A DNA stretch of 30,096 nt from a virus. Position 1 is the stretch's first letter, and every line of letters starts with the position of its first letter. A program made the translations under genes and the position numbers. Shown piece by piece: positions 15,683-24,307 of the stretch. The notes under the pieces were generated by a model. That model ran no database searches. It was given only the letters and a program-made list of their open reading frames with translations, and had not been told where the DNA came from. Location: positions 1 to 30,096 of IMG/VR virus record IMGVR_UViG_3300028361_000094; one strand, written 5' to 3'.

Positions 15683-16684
15683 ATGGCATCACAATACACC
15701 GTAAAAAAAGGAGATACCCTCGGAGCGATTGCAAAGAGAATGGGTACCTCCATAAGTAATCTGACAGGTTTCAGATCAGGAAATAAAAACCTTATTTATC
15801 CAGGAGAAAAAATAAGTATTAAGTCTTCACCCAACGATGAATCAACCTCACGGACTGAAACAATCCGTGCTGAACTATCAGATAAAACAAAGGAACCACA
15901 GGACACCTCTAACAATTTTGATAGGGATAGTCTTAACGCGCGACTCTCAAACCAGCGAGAATCACGAGAAAAAGCACGAGCAGACCTGGAGGGTTTCAGA
16001 TCACGACGATACGAAGAGCTGACAGAGGAGAAAGGACTCGATAACAACCGAGACGAAATATCAGCCCTGGACCGAACAATCACTCAGAAAAAAAACGAAC
16101 GAGACCAGGCGATAAACAAAATAAGAAACAACCCAGGAGCTTCTGCTGCAACATTGACAGGAGAGACTTCACGAGCCTCACAATTACTTAATCAAGAGAT
16201 TAATAACTTGACAGGACAACGAAACAACCTGGCGAATGATTACAACACAACCCTATCAGAAATTGATACACTCCTAGGAAATGAAGTAGCAGACCTGCAA
16301 TCAGAACTAGACTTCTACACAGCAGGAGAAGAGGACACAAACCGACTCTTACAATCATTCCAACAGCAAATGATACAGGAACTAAGACGTCAAGAAGACA
16401 GAGGGTTCCAGGAAGAAGACAACCTTACTCAGTTCCAACGAGCATTGGAACTAGCACGAATCAACGGATCAGGAACATCAGGAGCGAACTACACTATTCT
16501 CACGGACCCATTCGGACAACCAACCGTAGCAATAGACCGTAAGAATCCAACGAACCAAGTAAACCTCCAGGAGAACAATGGGAGCGTAGCAGGAACAGAC
16601 CAAGCAATGCTAGATGCCCTAGCAAGAGCAAACCAGCCCAAGAAAGGTAACTGGTTCACACGATTATTCAACGGAGGTAATTAA
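15683..16684 (+). CDS. LysM-domain virion protein with long coiled coil
   Basis: This encodes 333 residues. An N-terminal LysM domain (residues about 4-48: YTVKKGDTLGAIAKRMGTS and then NLIYPGEKISIK) should bind peptidoglycan N-acetylglucosamine. Residues 75-260 are a long charged coiled coil. The C-terminus is Gly/Asn-rich and ends with a short amphipathic WFTRLFNG. There is no signal peptide or catalytic domain. It lies 8 bases before the giant internal protein, with which it probably forms part of the ejection apparatus that contacts the cell wall. An alternative role as a tail-tip wall-binding protein is possible. Confidence 0.8.
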   Translation: MASQYTVKKGDTLGAIAKRMGTSISNLTGFRSGNKNLIYPGEKISIKSSPNDESTSRTETIRAELSDKTKEPQDTSNNFDRDSLNARLSNQRESREKARADLEGFRSRRYEELTEEKGLDNNRDEISALDRTITQKKNERDQAINKIRNNPGASAATLTGETSRASQLLNQEINNLTGQRNNLANDYNTTLSEIDTLLGNEVADLQSELDFYTAGEEDTNRLLQSFQQQMIQELRRQEDRGFQEEDNLTQFQRALELARINGSGTSGANYTILTDPFGQPTVAIDRKNPTNQVNLQENNGSVAGTDQAMLDALARANQPKKGNWFTRLFNGGN

Positions 16685-16692
16685 AAACAATT

Positions 16693-19600
16693 ATGTCATT
16701 TCTCAATAACCTATTACAAAAAGCGAAAGACCTCGTTACATACACAGCAGAAGAAAAAGCACAAGGTAAAAAACCAAACCTGCTAGAACGTATACCAATG
16801 CGAGCGAACAATAGTATTGAGAAAGTACAAGACTTCTTCGCACCAGTCCCTAACAAAGTAAGAGCTAGGGATTTTGTGCGTGAGGTACCTGAGGCAACCT
16901 TTAATGTGGCCAAAGAAATAGCCCAGGGAACAGCACGAACAATGGACTTTGCAGGACGAAAAATACTAGAAACAGCAGGCTTTGATCAATACAAGGACAT
17001 CGATGAAAAAGAAGATGATAAAATTACACAAACAATCTTCGGAGGAAATAAGAAAAGAGCAGGAAACCTTGGAGAAGTGGCAGAAGTAGAAGTAGGACTT
17101 GATCCTGAGAAGTTTCCTGTCATTGCACCTCTTGTAGGAGGAACTCTTGTCGGACTTGATTTGCTACCAGGAGGACTTGGAAAAGGGCCGAAAGCAAGTC
17201 TCAAATTATTTATAAAGGGAATGACTGACGAAATAGTAACAACCCTATCAAAAACAACTGACCCAAAGATTATCGAGGGAATTATTAGAGACACCTCAAA
17301 AGGAATTGATGATACGACCGTGAAAGCAATGACAGAAAACCTGGCCAAGATTGATAGCGAGGATGGAATCAAAAAATGGATCAAAGATATTGAAAACAAA
17401 GTAGTGAAACCAGGAGCAGATACTCCACCACCAGGAGGAGAACCACTTCTAAGAATTGCAGAATACGAAAACACAGATGCCGTACGTGGAGGGACTTGGT
17501 ACTCAGACCAAAAGGGAATTGCAGAGGTTGATACTTTCAATAAATCATTCCCTGGTAAAAAACAAAGTTTCAAAAGAAGTGAGAAACCAAAAAAACCTTT
17601 TGTAGTAAATGATGTAGACGAACTTGCTCCTGGAACAGAATCAGAAGAAGTAAAAGATGCACTATCAAGCATAGCCTCAAATGAATACTTTAATGTATAC
17701 GATAAACTAAACGATGTATACAAAAATGGTTCAAAAGAAATAACACCAGAGGTAGGGAACATTCTAAAAGAATATGGAATTAGTGATTTAGAAATAAAAG
17801 AATTATCAAAAGCTAGTGAGAATTTGGATTTTGCTATAGCAGATTTAATAACCTCAAAGGAACTAAGGAAACAAGGGTATGATTCTCTTATCATCAACAA
17901 CCAAAAAGGAACACACACCTTCGTATTCAAACCAGAAAAAATAGACCCTCAAATGATACAAGAGGCTTATACTGCACCAAATAAAGAACTGTTTGAAAAA
18001 ATAGCAAAATCAGAAAATGTTGATGATGCATCAATAAAACAAATCTGGGAAATAGGACAGGAATGGAAAAGCGATAAAATAATAAAAGCACTCGCCGACT
18101 ATAAACTATCGCCAACAGGAAACGCAGATGAAACAGGTGGATTACTTATGAGGCTACGAGATACTGATACAGGAAAAAAGATTGCAGAAGAATCAAAAAA
18201 ACTTCTTAACGGAACTAAAAAACTATTCAGATACGGAGACAAAGAGGGATTGTCATGGACAACAAAACCAGATCCATACTTCTCAAATGGTAGACCACTA
18301 CAAGAAATAGAATACACACCAGAGGTAGCGCAAAGAGTATTGTACTCAGAGGGAGCAGAAAAATCTCTAGGCTTCAGAGAGTTCCCAAACACAGGAGAAA
18401 GCGAGGTTATATTGGGACCTATAACAAAGTCAAAAGAAGTAGCACCATCAGAAACCATAGAGTCCGTCACTCTTTATCGTGCAGGAAACCTAGAGGACAC
18501 AACTGGTAGAGGATTATTCCTAACTCCCTCAAAAGAATATGCAGAATCATACATTGACACAGGACTTGGAGGAAAAACAGTAGGAGAGTATTCAATTAAT
18601 AATTTAAAGTTAAAAGAGGCAGATAATACAACCTCACTGCTTAATGAACTAGACCCAAATAACAAAGCAAAAACACAGAGAATCTATGATCGATATGTTA
18701 AAGGAGGACTAAAAGATGGTTACATAACACCAGAACAACAACTTGATGTATATAAAGAAAAACTAATAAAAAACCTCCTTAAAAAGGATGGCTTTGATGG
18801 TGTTAAATATTCAAGAGGTGGATCATCTAATACTGAATATCAAATCTTTGACGTAAAAAATATTAAAAATAAAGAGCCTAGTAATCTAACAAAAGAAGTA
18901 GCACCATCAGAAACCATAGAGTTCGTCACTAGAGGAGCCAAACAAGGACCGACCGAGGCATTTGGAGTGGTCGCAGGTTTTGAGCAGGACGAAGACGGAA
19001 ACATTACGATCGATCCATTGAAAGCAGGACTCGGAATAGTAGGAGCTGGACTTGCCAGAAACCTAAACCTGGACGGAGTAGACCCACGAAAACTTATAGA
19101 TAGACTAAAAGATATCCAAAACGCAAAAGGCTTCGATGAGGGAGTAGGAAACCTATGGCAAACAATAGATGCCTCAGAGGTCTCATACGCAATGAGACCA
19201 CTGGATGACACAGGATACAGCAATGCAGGATACAGATTTTCAACATATCCAAAATGGGTACCCGAAGAGCTCCGATCAAAAAAGCTCATGAATAAAGTGC
19301 TTGACCAAATACAAGCAGGAAAACAGCCAGCAAACAATGCATCACGAGAAAAAAGACTCTATGATATTTTTCTCAGAGAAATAGAAACAAGTGTGCAAAG
19401 TAACTCTGACGAATACGTACTCAATCAATTAGCAAGAGATACTGAAATAACACCGTCACAAATAGACGGAAGAGAAATAAACGATCTCAAGGCTTATGAT
19501 ATTGAAACAGCAGATATAAAAACACAAGACGATTTATTCCAGGCACGAGCAGACCTGGCCAAAAACAAAACGGTAGCAGGAATGCCACAAGAATATCAAG

Positions 19601-22125
19601 AGCCAGTTAAAAAAGCATTTGATGAGGTAGGAAAAGAAACAGCAAAAATAACTGACAGACGAATGAAAGATGCCCTGGAACTAGGGATAGATGAGGACGT
19701 AATGGCAAACGTATTGTACTCACGAGCAGGAGGAAGACTGTCTCACGCAGAGGCAGAAAACCTATCGAAAACCGTACGTGCACCATTGCAGGATCTAATC
19801 GATAAATCACCACAGCAACTAGGCCTGGACCGTGTGAAGTTCGAGGCATATTCTCAAGAAATCACAGGTTACTTCCAGAACGTCGTAAAAAAACTAAAAG
19901 CAGAATCACTAGCCAACCCGAAAGACCTAACCCTACAAGATGCCTATAAGAACGCATCACGAACCTACCTAAAAGCTAGAGCAGGACTAGAGGCAGGAAT
20001 CACGGAGGCAGGACGATTGGTAGAGGGATCAAAAATGATTGGAAAGAACAGTCGAGTACCAGGAGTAAACAGTCGAGTGCAACAAGTACGAAACAACCTG
20101 GTAGCCTACGCAAAGAAAAACCCTAAATACGAAAATCTACCCTCAGACTTTGATGTTGCTCTGGAGGCAATAGACATAAACAACCCAACGGAAGTCATGA
20201 AGTTTCTCACAAAGTGGAACAAGACATCGTTCCTAAGAAAACTATCAGAGGCTCAAAAAGCATTCCTCCTATCAGCACTCTCAACACACAACACTAACGC
20301 ACTCGGAAACGCAATTCAACAAGTAATGGATGTACCAGTGCGAGCATTAGCTGGAGTATTAGATGGAGCCGTGAGCAAAGTAACAGGAAGAAAGCAAGAG
20401 GTATTCCCAACCGAGGCATTAGGACAAATACGTGGAGCATTCAGATCGACCCCAGCCGTAATAGAAAATGCTATCAACGGACTCAAAAACGAACACTTCG
20501 GATTCGAACTACGTCGTACCGAGATAGAACAAGGAACCCCAGTACCAGCCATTAAAGGAAAACTAGGAGAAATCATTCGCCTACCATTCCGACTGCTACA
20601 ATCAGCCGACCTTGCATTCCGAACAGTGAAACAAGGAGCCGAGGGAGAGGCACTAGCAATCAGAATAGCCAACAAAGAGGGACTGACAGGAACGGCATAT
20701 AAAAACCGTGTCAAAGAATTAGCAGAACATACACCAGCAGACCAACTCGACCTAATAGATGCACGAACAGAACGCTCGCTCATGCTCGAAGACCTCACAG
20801 GGATAATGAAAGGAGTAGAGGATTTGAAAAACAAATACCCAGCAATGCAATTTGTAATTCCATTCTACCGAACTCTTGTAAACTTAACGCGTGAGGCCTA
20901 CCGAATGACACCAATAAGAATGATAGGACAAGGAGTAGGAAAACTTGTACCAGAAAGTAAAGGAGGACGACAGATAACTGAAATGTTCAGTGATCAATGG
21001 ACCAAAAACAAAGCAACAAAGATGGAAGAAATCTCACGGCAAATCATTGGAACTTCAATCATTACCTACTTTATTATGAAAAAACTATCAGGAGATATTG
21101 ATATGACAGGACCAGCACCGAGCAACGCAGGAGACCGTGAAGTCTTCTACGGACAAGGAAAACTTCCTCACTCAATTAAAATAGGAGACAAGTGGGTAGA
21201 GTTCCAAAGAGTCCAACCAATAGGTCAACTTATGCAAATAGCAGGAAGTATTGCAAACTCAATCGATGCCTACAAAAACACTGGACAATTAAACTCACAA
21301 GATGTTGCGAATGAATCAGCAAAAGCATTGGGAGATATTGGATCAATGGTATTCACACAGTCGCCATTCACAGGAGTGTCAGACTTATTCGACCTTATGA
21401 AAGGAGGAAAATATAACGAGGGATACGCAAAAGCAGGTAACCGATACCTCGGACAACTGATTGGAACATTTATTCCAAACATTCTACGAAGAACAACGGT
21501 AGCCATGGACCCAATCGTCTATGAAAAAAGAGATATTAGGTCACAACTACAAAGTAGAATTCCAGGACTACAAAAAAACCTCACACCAAAGCGAGACCTC
21601 TTCGGAGAAATCGTACGGCAAGGAGGAACCAGCGCCGAAAGGTTCGCCTCACCAATTAGAACCTCAGACGTGAAAGCAAACAAACTCTATGAAGAATTTG
21701 ATACCATAGGATACACACCAAGTGTTCCAGGACGTAAGGTGTTCAGTCAAGAACTATCAACCGATGCATACGAGACATTGCAAAAATACTATGGCCCACG
21801 ACTGCGAGACGAACTATGGAAGATAACTGAATCACCAGGATATAAAAACCTGAACGATGCACAGAAAGATAAGATACTCAGCAAGACCTCAAGTACCGTA
21901 CTACAACTGGCACGAGAAAAACTGTTCCCAATTTACGCACAAAAAGATACACAGAGAAAAATGTGGATCCAGCAAGGATACACAGGGAAACAAATAGAAG
22001 ATGCGCTAAAAACAAAATTCCCTTATACTGATGAAGTACTAGAAAAGTACGCAGAGGGAATCCTTGCACAAGAACAAGAAAATGGAAATGCAAGATTTAC
22101 CATAGAAGAACTCCTCAAACAATAA
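16693..22125 (+). CDS. Giant polyvalent-type internal virion protein with ART-like modules
   Basis: This encodes 1810 residues. After an N-terminal region there are three segments resembling ADP-ribosyltransferases: about 252-421 (GTWYSD, then GYDSLII and FVFKPEKI), about 510-578 (FRYG, LSWTT, GESEVIL) and about 593-727 (LYRAGN, GLFLTPSKEYAESY, DGFDGVKYSRGG, EYQIFDV). A linker AFGVVAGFEQDEDGNI (from about 755) follows. Then comes a long helical body with FVIPFYRTLVNLTREAYR (about 1387-1404), which resembles large polyvalent-protein-associated domains. Such proteins are packaged and injected with the DNA. Two 41-bp repeats flank the third module. The length and position also fit a podovirus ejection protein. 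Confidence 0.75.
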   Translation: MSFLNNLLQKAKDLVTYTAEEKAQGKKPNLLERIPMRANNSIEKVQDFFAPVPNKVRARDFVREVPEATFNVAKEIAQGTARTMDFAGRKILETAGFDQYKDIDEKEDDKITQTIFGGNKKRAGNLGEVAEVEVGLDPEKFPVIAPLVGGTLVGLDLLPGGLGKGPKASLKLFIKGMTDEIVTTLSKTTDPKIIEGIIRDTSKGIDDTTVKAMTENLAKIDSEDGIKKWIKDIENKVVKPGADTPPPGGEPLLRIAEYENTDAVRGGTWYSDQKGIAEVDTFNKSFPGKKQSFKRSEKPKKPFVVNDVDELAPGTESEEVKDALSSIASNEYFNVYDKLNDVYKNGSKEITPEVGNILKEYGISDLEIKELSKASENLDFAIADLITSKELRKQGYDSLIINNQKGTHTFVFKPEKIDPQMIQEAYTAPNKELFEKIAKSENVDDASIKQIWEIGQEWKSDKIIKALADYKLSPTGNADETGGLLMRLRDTDTGKKIAEESKKLLNGTKKLFRYGDKEGLSWTTKPDPYFSNGRPLQEIEYTPEVAQRVLYSEGAEKSLGFREFPNTGESEVILGPITKSKEVAPSETIESVTLYRAGNLEDTTGRGLFLTPSKEYAESYIDTGLGGKTVGEYSINNLKLKEADNTTSLLNELDPNNKAKTQRIYDRYVKGGLKDGYITPEQQLDVYKEKLIKNLLKKDGFDGVKYSRGGSSNTEYQIFDVKNIKNKEPSNLTKEVAPSETIEFVTRGAKQGPTEAFGVVAGFEQDEDGNITIDPLKAGLGIVGAGLARNLNLDGVDPRKLIDRLKDIQNAKGFDEGVGNLWQTIDASEVSYAMRPLDDTGYSNAGYRFSTYPKWVPEELRSKKLMNKVLDQIQAGKQPANNASREKRLYDIFLREIETSVQSNSDEYVLNQLARDTEITPSQIDGREINDLKAYDIETADIKTQDDLFQARADLAKNKTVAGMPQEYQEPVKKAFDEVGKETAKITDRRMKDALELGIDEDVMANVLYSRAGGRLSHAEAENLSKTVRAPLQDLIDKSPQQLGLDRVKFEAYSQEITGYFQNVVKKLKAESLANPKDLTLQDAYKNASRTYLKARAGLEAGITEAGRLVEGSKMIGKNSRVPGVNSRVQQVRNNLVAYAKKNPKYENLPSDFDVALEAIDINNPTEVMKFLTKWNKTSFLRKLSEAQKAFLLSALSTHNTNALGNAIQQVMDVPVRALAGVLDGAVSKVTGRKQEVFPTEALGQIRGAFRSTPAVIENAINGLKNEHFGFELRRTEIEQGTPVPAIKGKLGEIIRLPFRLLQSADLAFRTVKQGAEGEALAIRIANKEGLTGTAYKNRVKELAEHTPADQLDLIDARTERSLMLEDLTGIMKGVEDLKNKYPAMQFVIPFYRTLVNLTREAYRMTPIRMIGQGVGKLVPESKGGRQITEMFSDQWTKNKATKMEEISRQIIGTSIITYFIMKKLSGDIDMTGPAPSNAGDREVFYGQGKLPHSIKIGDKWVEFQRVQPIGQLMQIAGSIANSIDAYKNTGQLNSQDVANESAKALGDIGSMVFTQSPFTGVSDLFDLMKGGKYNEGYAKAGNRYLGQLIGTFIPNILRRTTVAMDPIVYEKRDIRSQLQSRIPGLQKNLTPKRDLFGEIVRQGGTSAERFASPIRTSDVKANKLYEEFDTIGYTPSVPGRKVFSQELSTDAYETLQKYYGPRLRDELWKITESPGYKNLNDAQKDKILSKTSSTVLQLAREKLFPIYAQKDTQRKMWIQQGYTGKQIEDALKTKFPYTDEVLEKYAEGILAQEQENGNARFTIEELLKQ
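18431..18930 (+). repeat. 41-bp direct repeats flanking an ART-like module
   Basis: Bases 18431-18471 and 18890-18930 match at 40 of 41 positions and are 459 bp apart, exactly 153 codons. Each encodes KEVAPSETIE followed by S/F-VT. Recombination between them would remove the module between the copies without shifting the frame. Confidence 0.93.
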
Positions 22126-22127
22126 TT

Positions 22128-22349
22128 ATGAAAAACGAACCAACAAACGGAGAACTGGCAATAATGATTGATAACTTAAATCAGAACATTAACAGACTTC
22201 ACATAAAAGCAGATATAACAAATGGGAAAGTTATTGCTAACACAGAGTATCGATTGAAACAAACGGGAGCAATGGTGCTCGTCAAATGGGTAGGGGGAGG
22301 AAACCTTGTCGCTATTATTATTTTATACATTAAAGATTTAATACTATGA
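22128..22349 (+). CDS. XhlA-like small membrane protein (holin-associated)
   Basis: This 73-residue protein has an N-terminal helical part and then NGKVIANTEYRLKQTG, followed by one C-terminal transmembrane segment (about residues 50-70, LVKWVGGGNLVAIIILYIK). This arrangement, a coiled helix then a single membrane helix near the C-terminus, resembles XhlA/haemolysin-like proteins. Those cooperate with holins in phages of Bacillus and others. Its stop overlaps the amidase start (ATGA), and a multi-span holin follows. A role in lysis is therefore likely. Confidence 0.65.
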   Translation: MKNEPTNGELAIMIDNLNQNINRLHIKADITNGKVIANTEYRLKQTGAMVLVKWVGGGNLVAIIILYIKDLIL

Positions 22350-23026
22350 AAATAATACAAGCAAAACAATCTCCAAATTACTCAACGCACCCAGACGGAA
22401 AACCAAAGGAATATATAAAGATTGCAGTCATCATGCACAAAACTGTCGGAAGTTTCGAGGGAGCATTGAACTGGCTCTCTACAACCCCAGAGGATAGACT
22501 ATTGCGACACGGAAAGAAAACCTGGTCCTCAGCACACAGCCTGGACCGTAGGAACGATCCAGGAGTAATACACCAGCTGATGCCTTGGCAATTTAGAGCT
22601 TGGCATGCAGGAGGTGTAACCAGAAGAACTGATCGAGCAATAAAAGTGATAGGAGTCCGAGACCCAAACAACGTGACAATCGGACACGAGATGACTGCCT
22701 ATTATGATATTGACCGAGACGGAACCGTAGAGCCAGAAGAAAAAAAGGCTACAATAAATCAACTTGATGACTTTGTAAATCTTATGTTTCATCTAGAGGA
22801 GGAATCAAAAACAAATCCCTGGATTGATATAAAGGCTGATGCCGATCACCTACTAACGCACGCAGACACCAATCACCATAAACCAGATATGGAATGGGAA
22901 TATGCGTACGTGGTAGAACAAATGAGAAAAAGAAAAAACACACAACCAAACTGTCCACTCGCTCTGAAAGACTCAAACCTCAAACAAACAGTGGACCACC
23001 TTATTAATCTTTTAAATAACCAATAA
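22346..23026 (+). CDS. N-acetylmuramoyl-L-alanine amidase (endolysin)
   Basis: This 226-residue, amidase_2/PGRP-type enzyme cuts the bond between muramic acid and L-Ala in peptidoglycan. Zinc ligands are probably H31 (VIMHKT), H87 (AWHAGG) and a position in HADTNHHKPD (172-181). Residues 121-132 (DIDRDGTVEPEE) form a textbook EF-hand calcium loop inserted in the catalytic domain. A short basic linker and C-terminal helix follow; no separate wall-binding repeat is seen. There is no signal peptide, so export would need the adjacent holins. It lies between two small membrane proteins in a lysis cassette. Confidence 0.9.
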   Translation: MKIIQAKQSPNYSTHPDGKPKEYIKIAVIMHKTVGSFEGALNWLSTTPEDRLLRHGKKTWSSAHSLDRRNDPGVIHQLMPWQFRAWHAGGVTRRTDRAIKVIGVRDPNNVTIGHEMTAYYDIDRDGTVEPEEKKATINQLDDFVNLMFHLEEESKTNPWIDIKADADHLLTHADTNHHKPDMEWEYAYVVEQMRKRKNTQPNCPLALKDSNLKQTVDHLINLLNNQ

Positions 23027-23027
23027 C

Positions 23028-23288
23028 ATGTACGAAATTATTATTGCAACAGGAGTGATTGTCCTAACCCAACTAATCAAAAATAAAGTATACCCACGAT
23101 TCGGAACCACAGGAGTGCATATCTTAATATTTACACTCTCTGCGATCGGAGTAGTGATCTATCAATTCACTCTCGTCGATCCATCCTTTGCAGGAATTGT
23201 AACGCAAGCACTCGGCTACTTAGCGACAGCGATAACGGTATACGAAGTAATCCTCAAAAAAATAGGATTTACAACAGCAAAAGATTAG
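23028..23288 (+). CDS. Holin
   Basis: This 86-residue protein has probably three transmembrane helices (about 3-19, 29-48 and 54-77). It ends with a short charged tail (KKIGFTTAKD). Size, topology and position just after the amidase fit a class I-type phage holin that forms membrane lesions and releases the endolysin. It starts 2 bases after the amidase stop in the AAC-ATG context. The stop is immediately followed by a possible promoter for the small intergenic RNA. Confidence 0.8.
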   Translation: MYEIIIATGVIVLTQLIKNKVYPRFGTTGVHILIFTLSAIGVVIYQFTLVDPSFAGIVTQALGYLATAITVYEVILKKIGFTTAKD

Positions 23289-23316
23289 TTACAAAAAATA
23301 TTATCTATGATATTAT
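23289..23316 (+). promoter_or_regulatory. Possible promoter for intergenic RNA
   Basis: TTACAA at 23289-23294 and TATTAT at 23311-23316 are separated by 16 bp. The -10 is preceded by TGA, giving an extended -10. The predicted start near 23322 falls at the foot of a GC-rich hairpin. The segment begins directly after the holin stop codon. Confidence 0.45.
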
Positions 23317-23321
23317 TAAAA

Positions 23322-23418
23322 CGTCGTAGCGTGTTGGCTACGACAAATGACTTCGGATATCTTCTTAAATGAGATAACTAGAACAAAAAGCACTACTGAG
23401 CAATCAGTGGTGCTTTTT
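23322..23418 (+). ncRNA. Candidate small RNA of about 97 nt
   Basis: The predicted RNA starts with a perfect 8-bp stem (GTCGTAGC 23323-23330 with GCTACGAC 23337-23344) and a 6-base loop. A short stem follows (TATCT 23358-23362 with AGATA 23372-23376). It ends in the strong terminator at 23385-23418. It has its own promoter-like sequence and no open frame. The simpler alternative is that it is only the 3' end of the lysis transcript. Confidence 0.5.
23385..23418 (+). terminator. Strong, likely bidirectional terminator
   Basis: A 14-bp stem (AAAAAGCACTACTG with CAGTGGTGCTTTTT, one G-U pair) surrounds a 6-base loop. The A tract at the start and T tract at the end allow termination in both directions. 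It closes the late region after the lysis genes. Confidence 0.93.
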
Positions 23419-23535
23419 ACATAGGCTAATACGAATAGAATGGCCACTGTATCAAGCCAGAGATAAGAAGTGGGCAAAACACTCCACTACAAAAAAACAA
23501 TCGAACTAGAGGCAACACAAGAGCAATTCCCCTGT

Positions 23536-23574
23536 ATGGCGTAACCGTACAAACAGTGATGGCGTAACCGTACA
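23536..23574 (+). repeat. Paired 16-bp direct repeats (operator or iteron candidate)
   Basis: ATGGCGTAACCGTACA occurs at 23536-23551 and 23559-23574, 23 bp apart, close to two helical turns. With its left flank, the first copy forms an imperfect palindrome (TGTATGG and CCGTACA). Spacing and symmetry fit cooperative protein binding upstream of the early genes. Confidence 0.8.
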
Positions 23575-23649
23575 TTCGTACATATATACATAGAATACTA
23601 CATAGATATAAAATCAAAAAAATAAAAGCTAGGCAACTTGAAAAGAAAG

Positions 23650-23658
23650 TGATAAGAT
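23650..23658 (+). promoter_or_regulatory. Possible extended -10 promoter of early operon
   Basis: TGATAAGAT fits TGn followed by TAAGAT. It lies 45 bases before the first early ATG at 23704 and downstream of the paired repeats. No clear -35 is present, which would suit a protein-activated promoter. Confidence 0.35.
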
Positions 23659-23703
23659 AAAAAACAGGTCGAAGTCATTATCAAAACCTAACCAACACGA
23701 AAA

Positions 23704-23856
23704 ATGGAAATAGAAAAATATTTCAGAATTATGCTATTAACTATGGGTGCTGTATTTATAATAATTATACCAGCAGTCCTTGTAGAGTTCGCATTTACCA
23801 TGCACGATATAAACACAAGCCAATCAGAAGTAACGACAATTTATTTAAAAAACTAA
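23704..23856 (+). CDS. Small single-span membrane protein
   Basis: This is a 50-residue frame with a charged start (MEIEKYFR), one strong transmembrane helix (about residues 9-30, rich in Ile, Val, Leu) and a polar C-terminus. It is the first frame after the regulatory region and precedes the SSB gene by 12 bases. Small early membrane proteins of phages often act on the host envelope or on superinfection. That role is only a suggestion here. Codon use resembles its neighbours, supporting a real gene. Confidence 0.6.
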   Translation: MEIEKYFRIMLLTMGAVFIIIIPAVLVEFAFTMHDINTSQSEVTTIYLKN

Positions 23857-23868
23857 TCTAAGAAAAAA

Positions 23869-24306
23869 ATGTATTTGAATTCAGTAATGATTATCGGGAA
23901 CCTAACCAGGAACCCAGAATTAAAAAGCCTACCAAACGGAACCAAGGTCGCAAACTTTTCACTCGCAACAAACCGAACATGGAAAAATGATGCAGGACAA
24001 AAGCAGGAAGAAGTAGAATATCACAACATAGTAGTCTTCGGACGACAGGCAGAAACATCAGCTCAATACCTAAAGAAAGGATCGCAAGCAATGATCCAGG
24101 GCCGAAACAAAACCAGATCATGGGACGACTCAGGAACAGGAAAGAAAATGTACCGAACAGAAGTCATTGCAGATAATGTTCAATTTGGATCGAAACGAAC
24201 CGAAGATAAGGTTATAACAAAAAAAGAACCAACAGGAGAAATTGTAGAAGAAGACACAATCGAATACCCAGAAGAAGACATCAACCCAGAGGACATCCCA
24301 TTTTAA
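23869..24306 (+). CDS. ssb: Single-stranded DNA-binding protein
   Basis: This 145-residue protein has the bacterial/phage SSB fold. The N-terminus NSVMIIGNLTRNPELKSLPNG, the centre NFSLATNRTW and VEYHNIVVFGRQAE, and GSQAMIQGRNKTRSW are the standard OB-fold signatures. The C-terminal tail is acidic and ends EDIPF, the usual partner-binding tip. It would coat ssDNA during replication and recombination and recruit partners through the tail. It lies at the head of the replication/recombination genes, with the YqaJ exonuclease downstream. Confidence 0.95.
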   Translation: MYLNSVMIIGNLTRNPELKSLPNGTKVANFSLATNRTWKNDAGQKQEEVEYHNIVVFGRQAETSAQYLKKGSQAMIQGRNKTRSWDDSGTGKKMYRTEVIADNVQFGSKRTEDKVITKKEPTGEIVEEDTIEYPEEDINPEDIPF

Positions 24307-24307
24307 T

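Larger units (their letters stand above)
23419..23703. other. Regulatory intergenic region between late and early modules
   Basis: No firm gene is visible. A 24-codon GTG-started frame (23470-23544) has weak coding character and may be a remnant. The segment contains the paired 16-bp repeats at 23536-23574, an A/T-rich tract with repeated GTACAT words, and an extended -10 at 23650-23658. It is a good place for early promoters, a repressor or activator site, or a replication origin. Confidence 0.55.
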
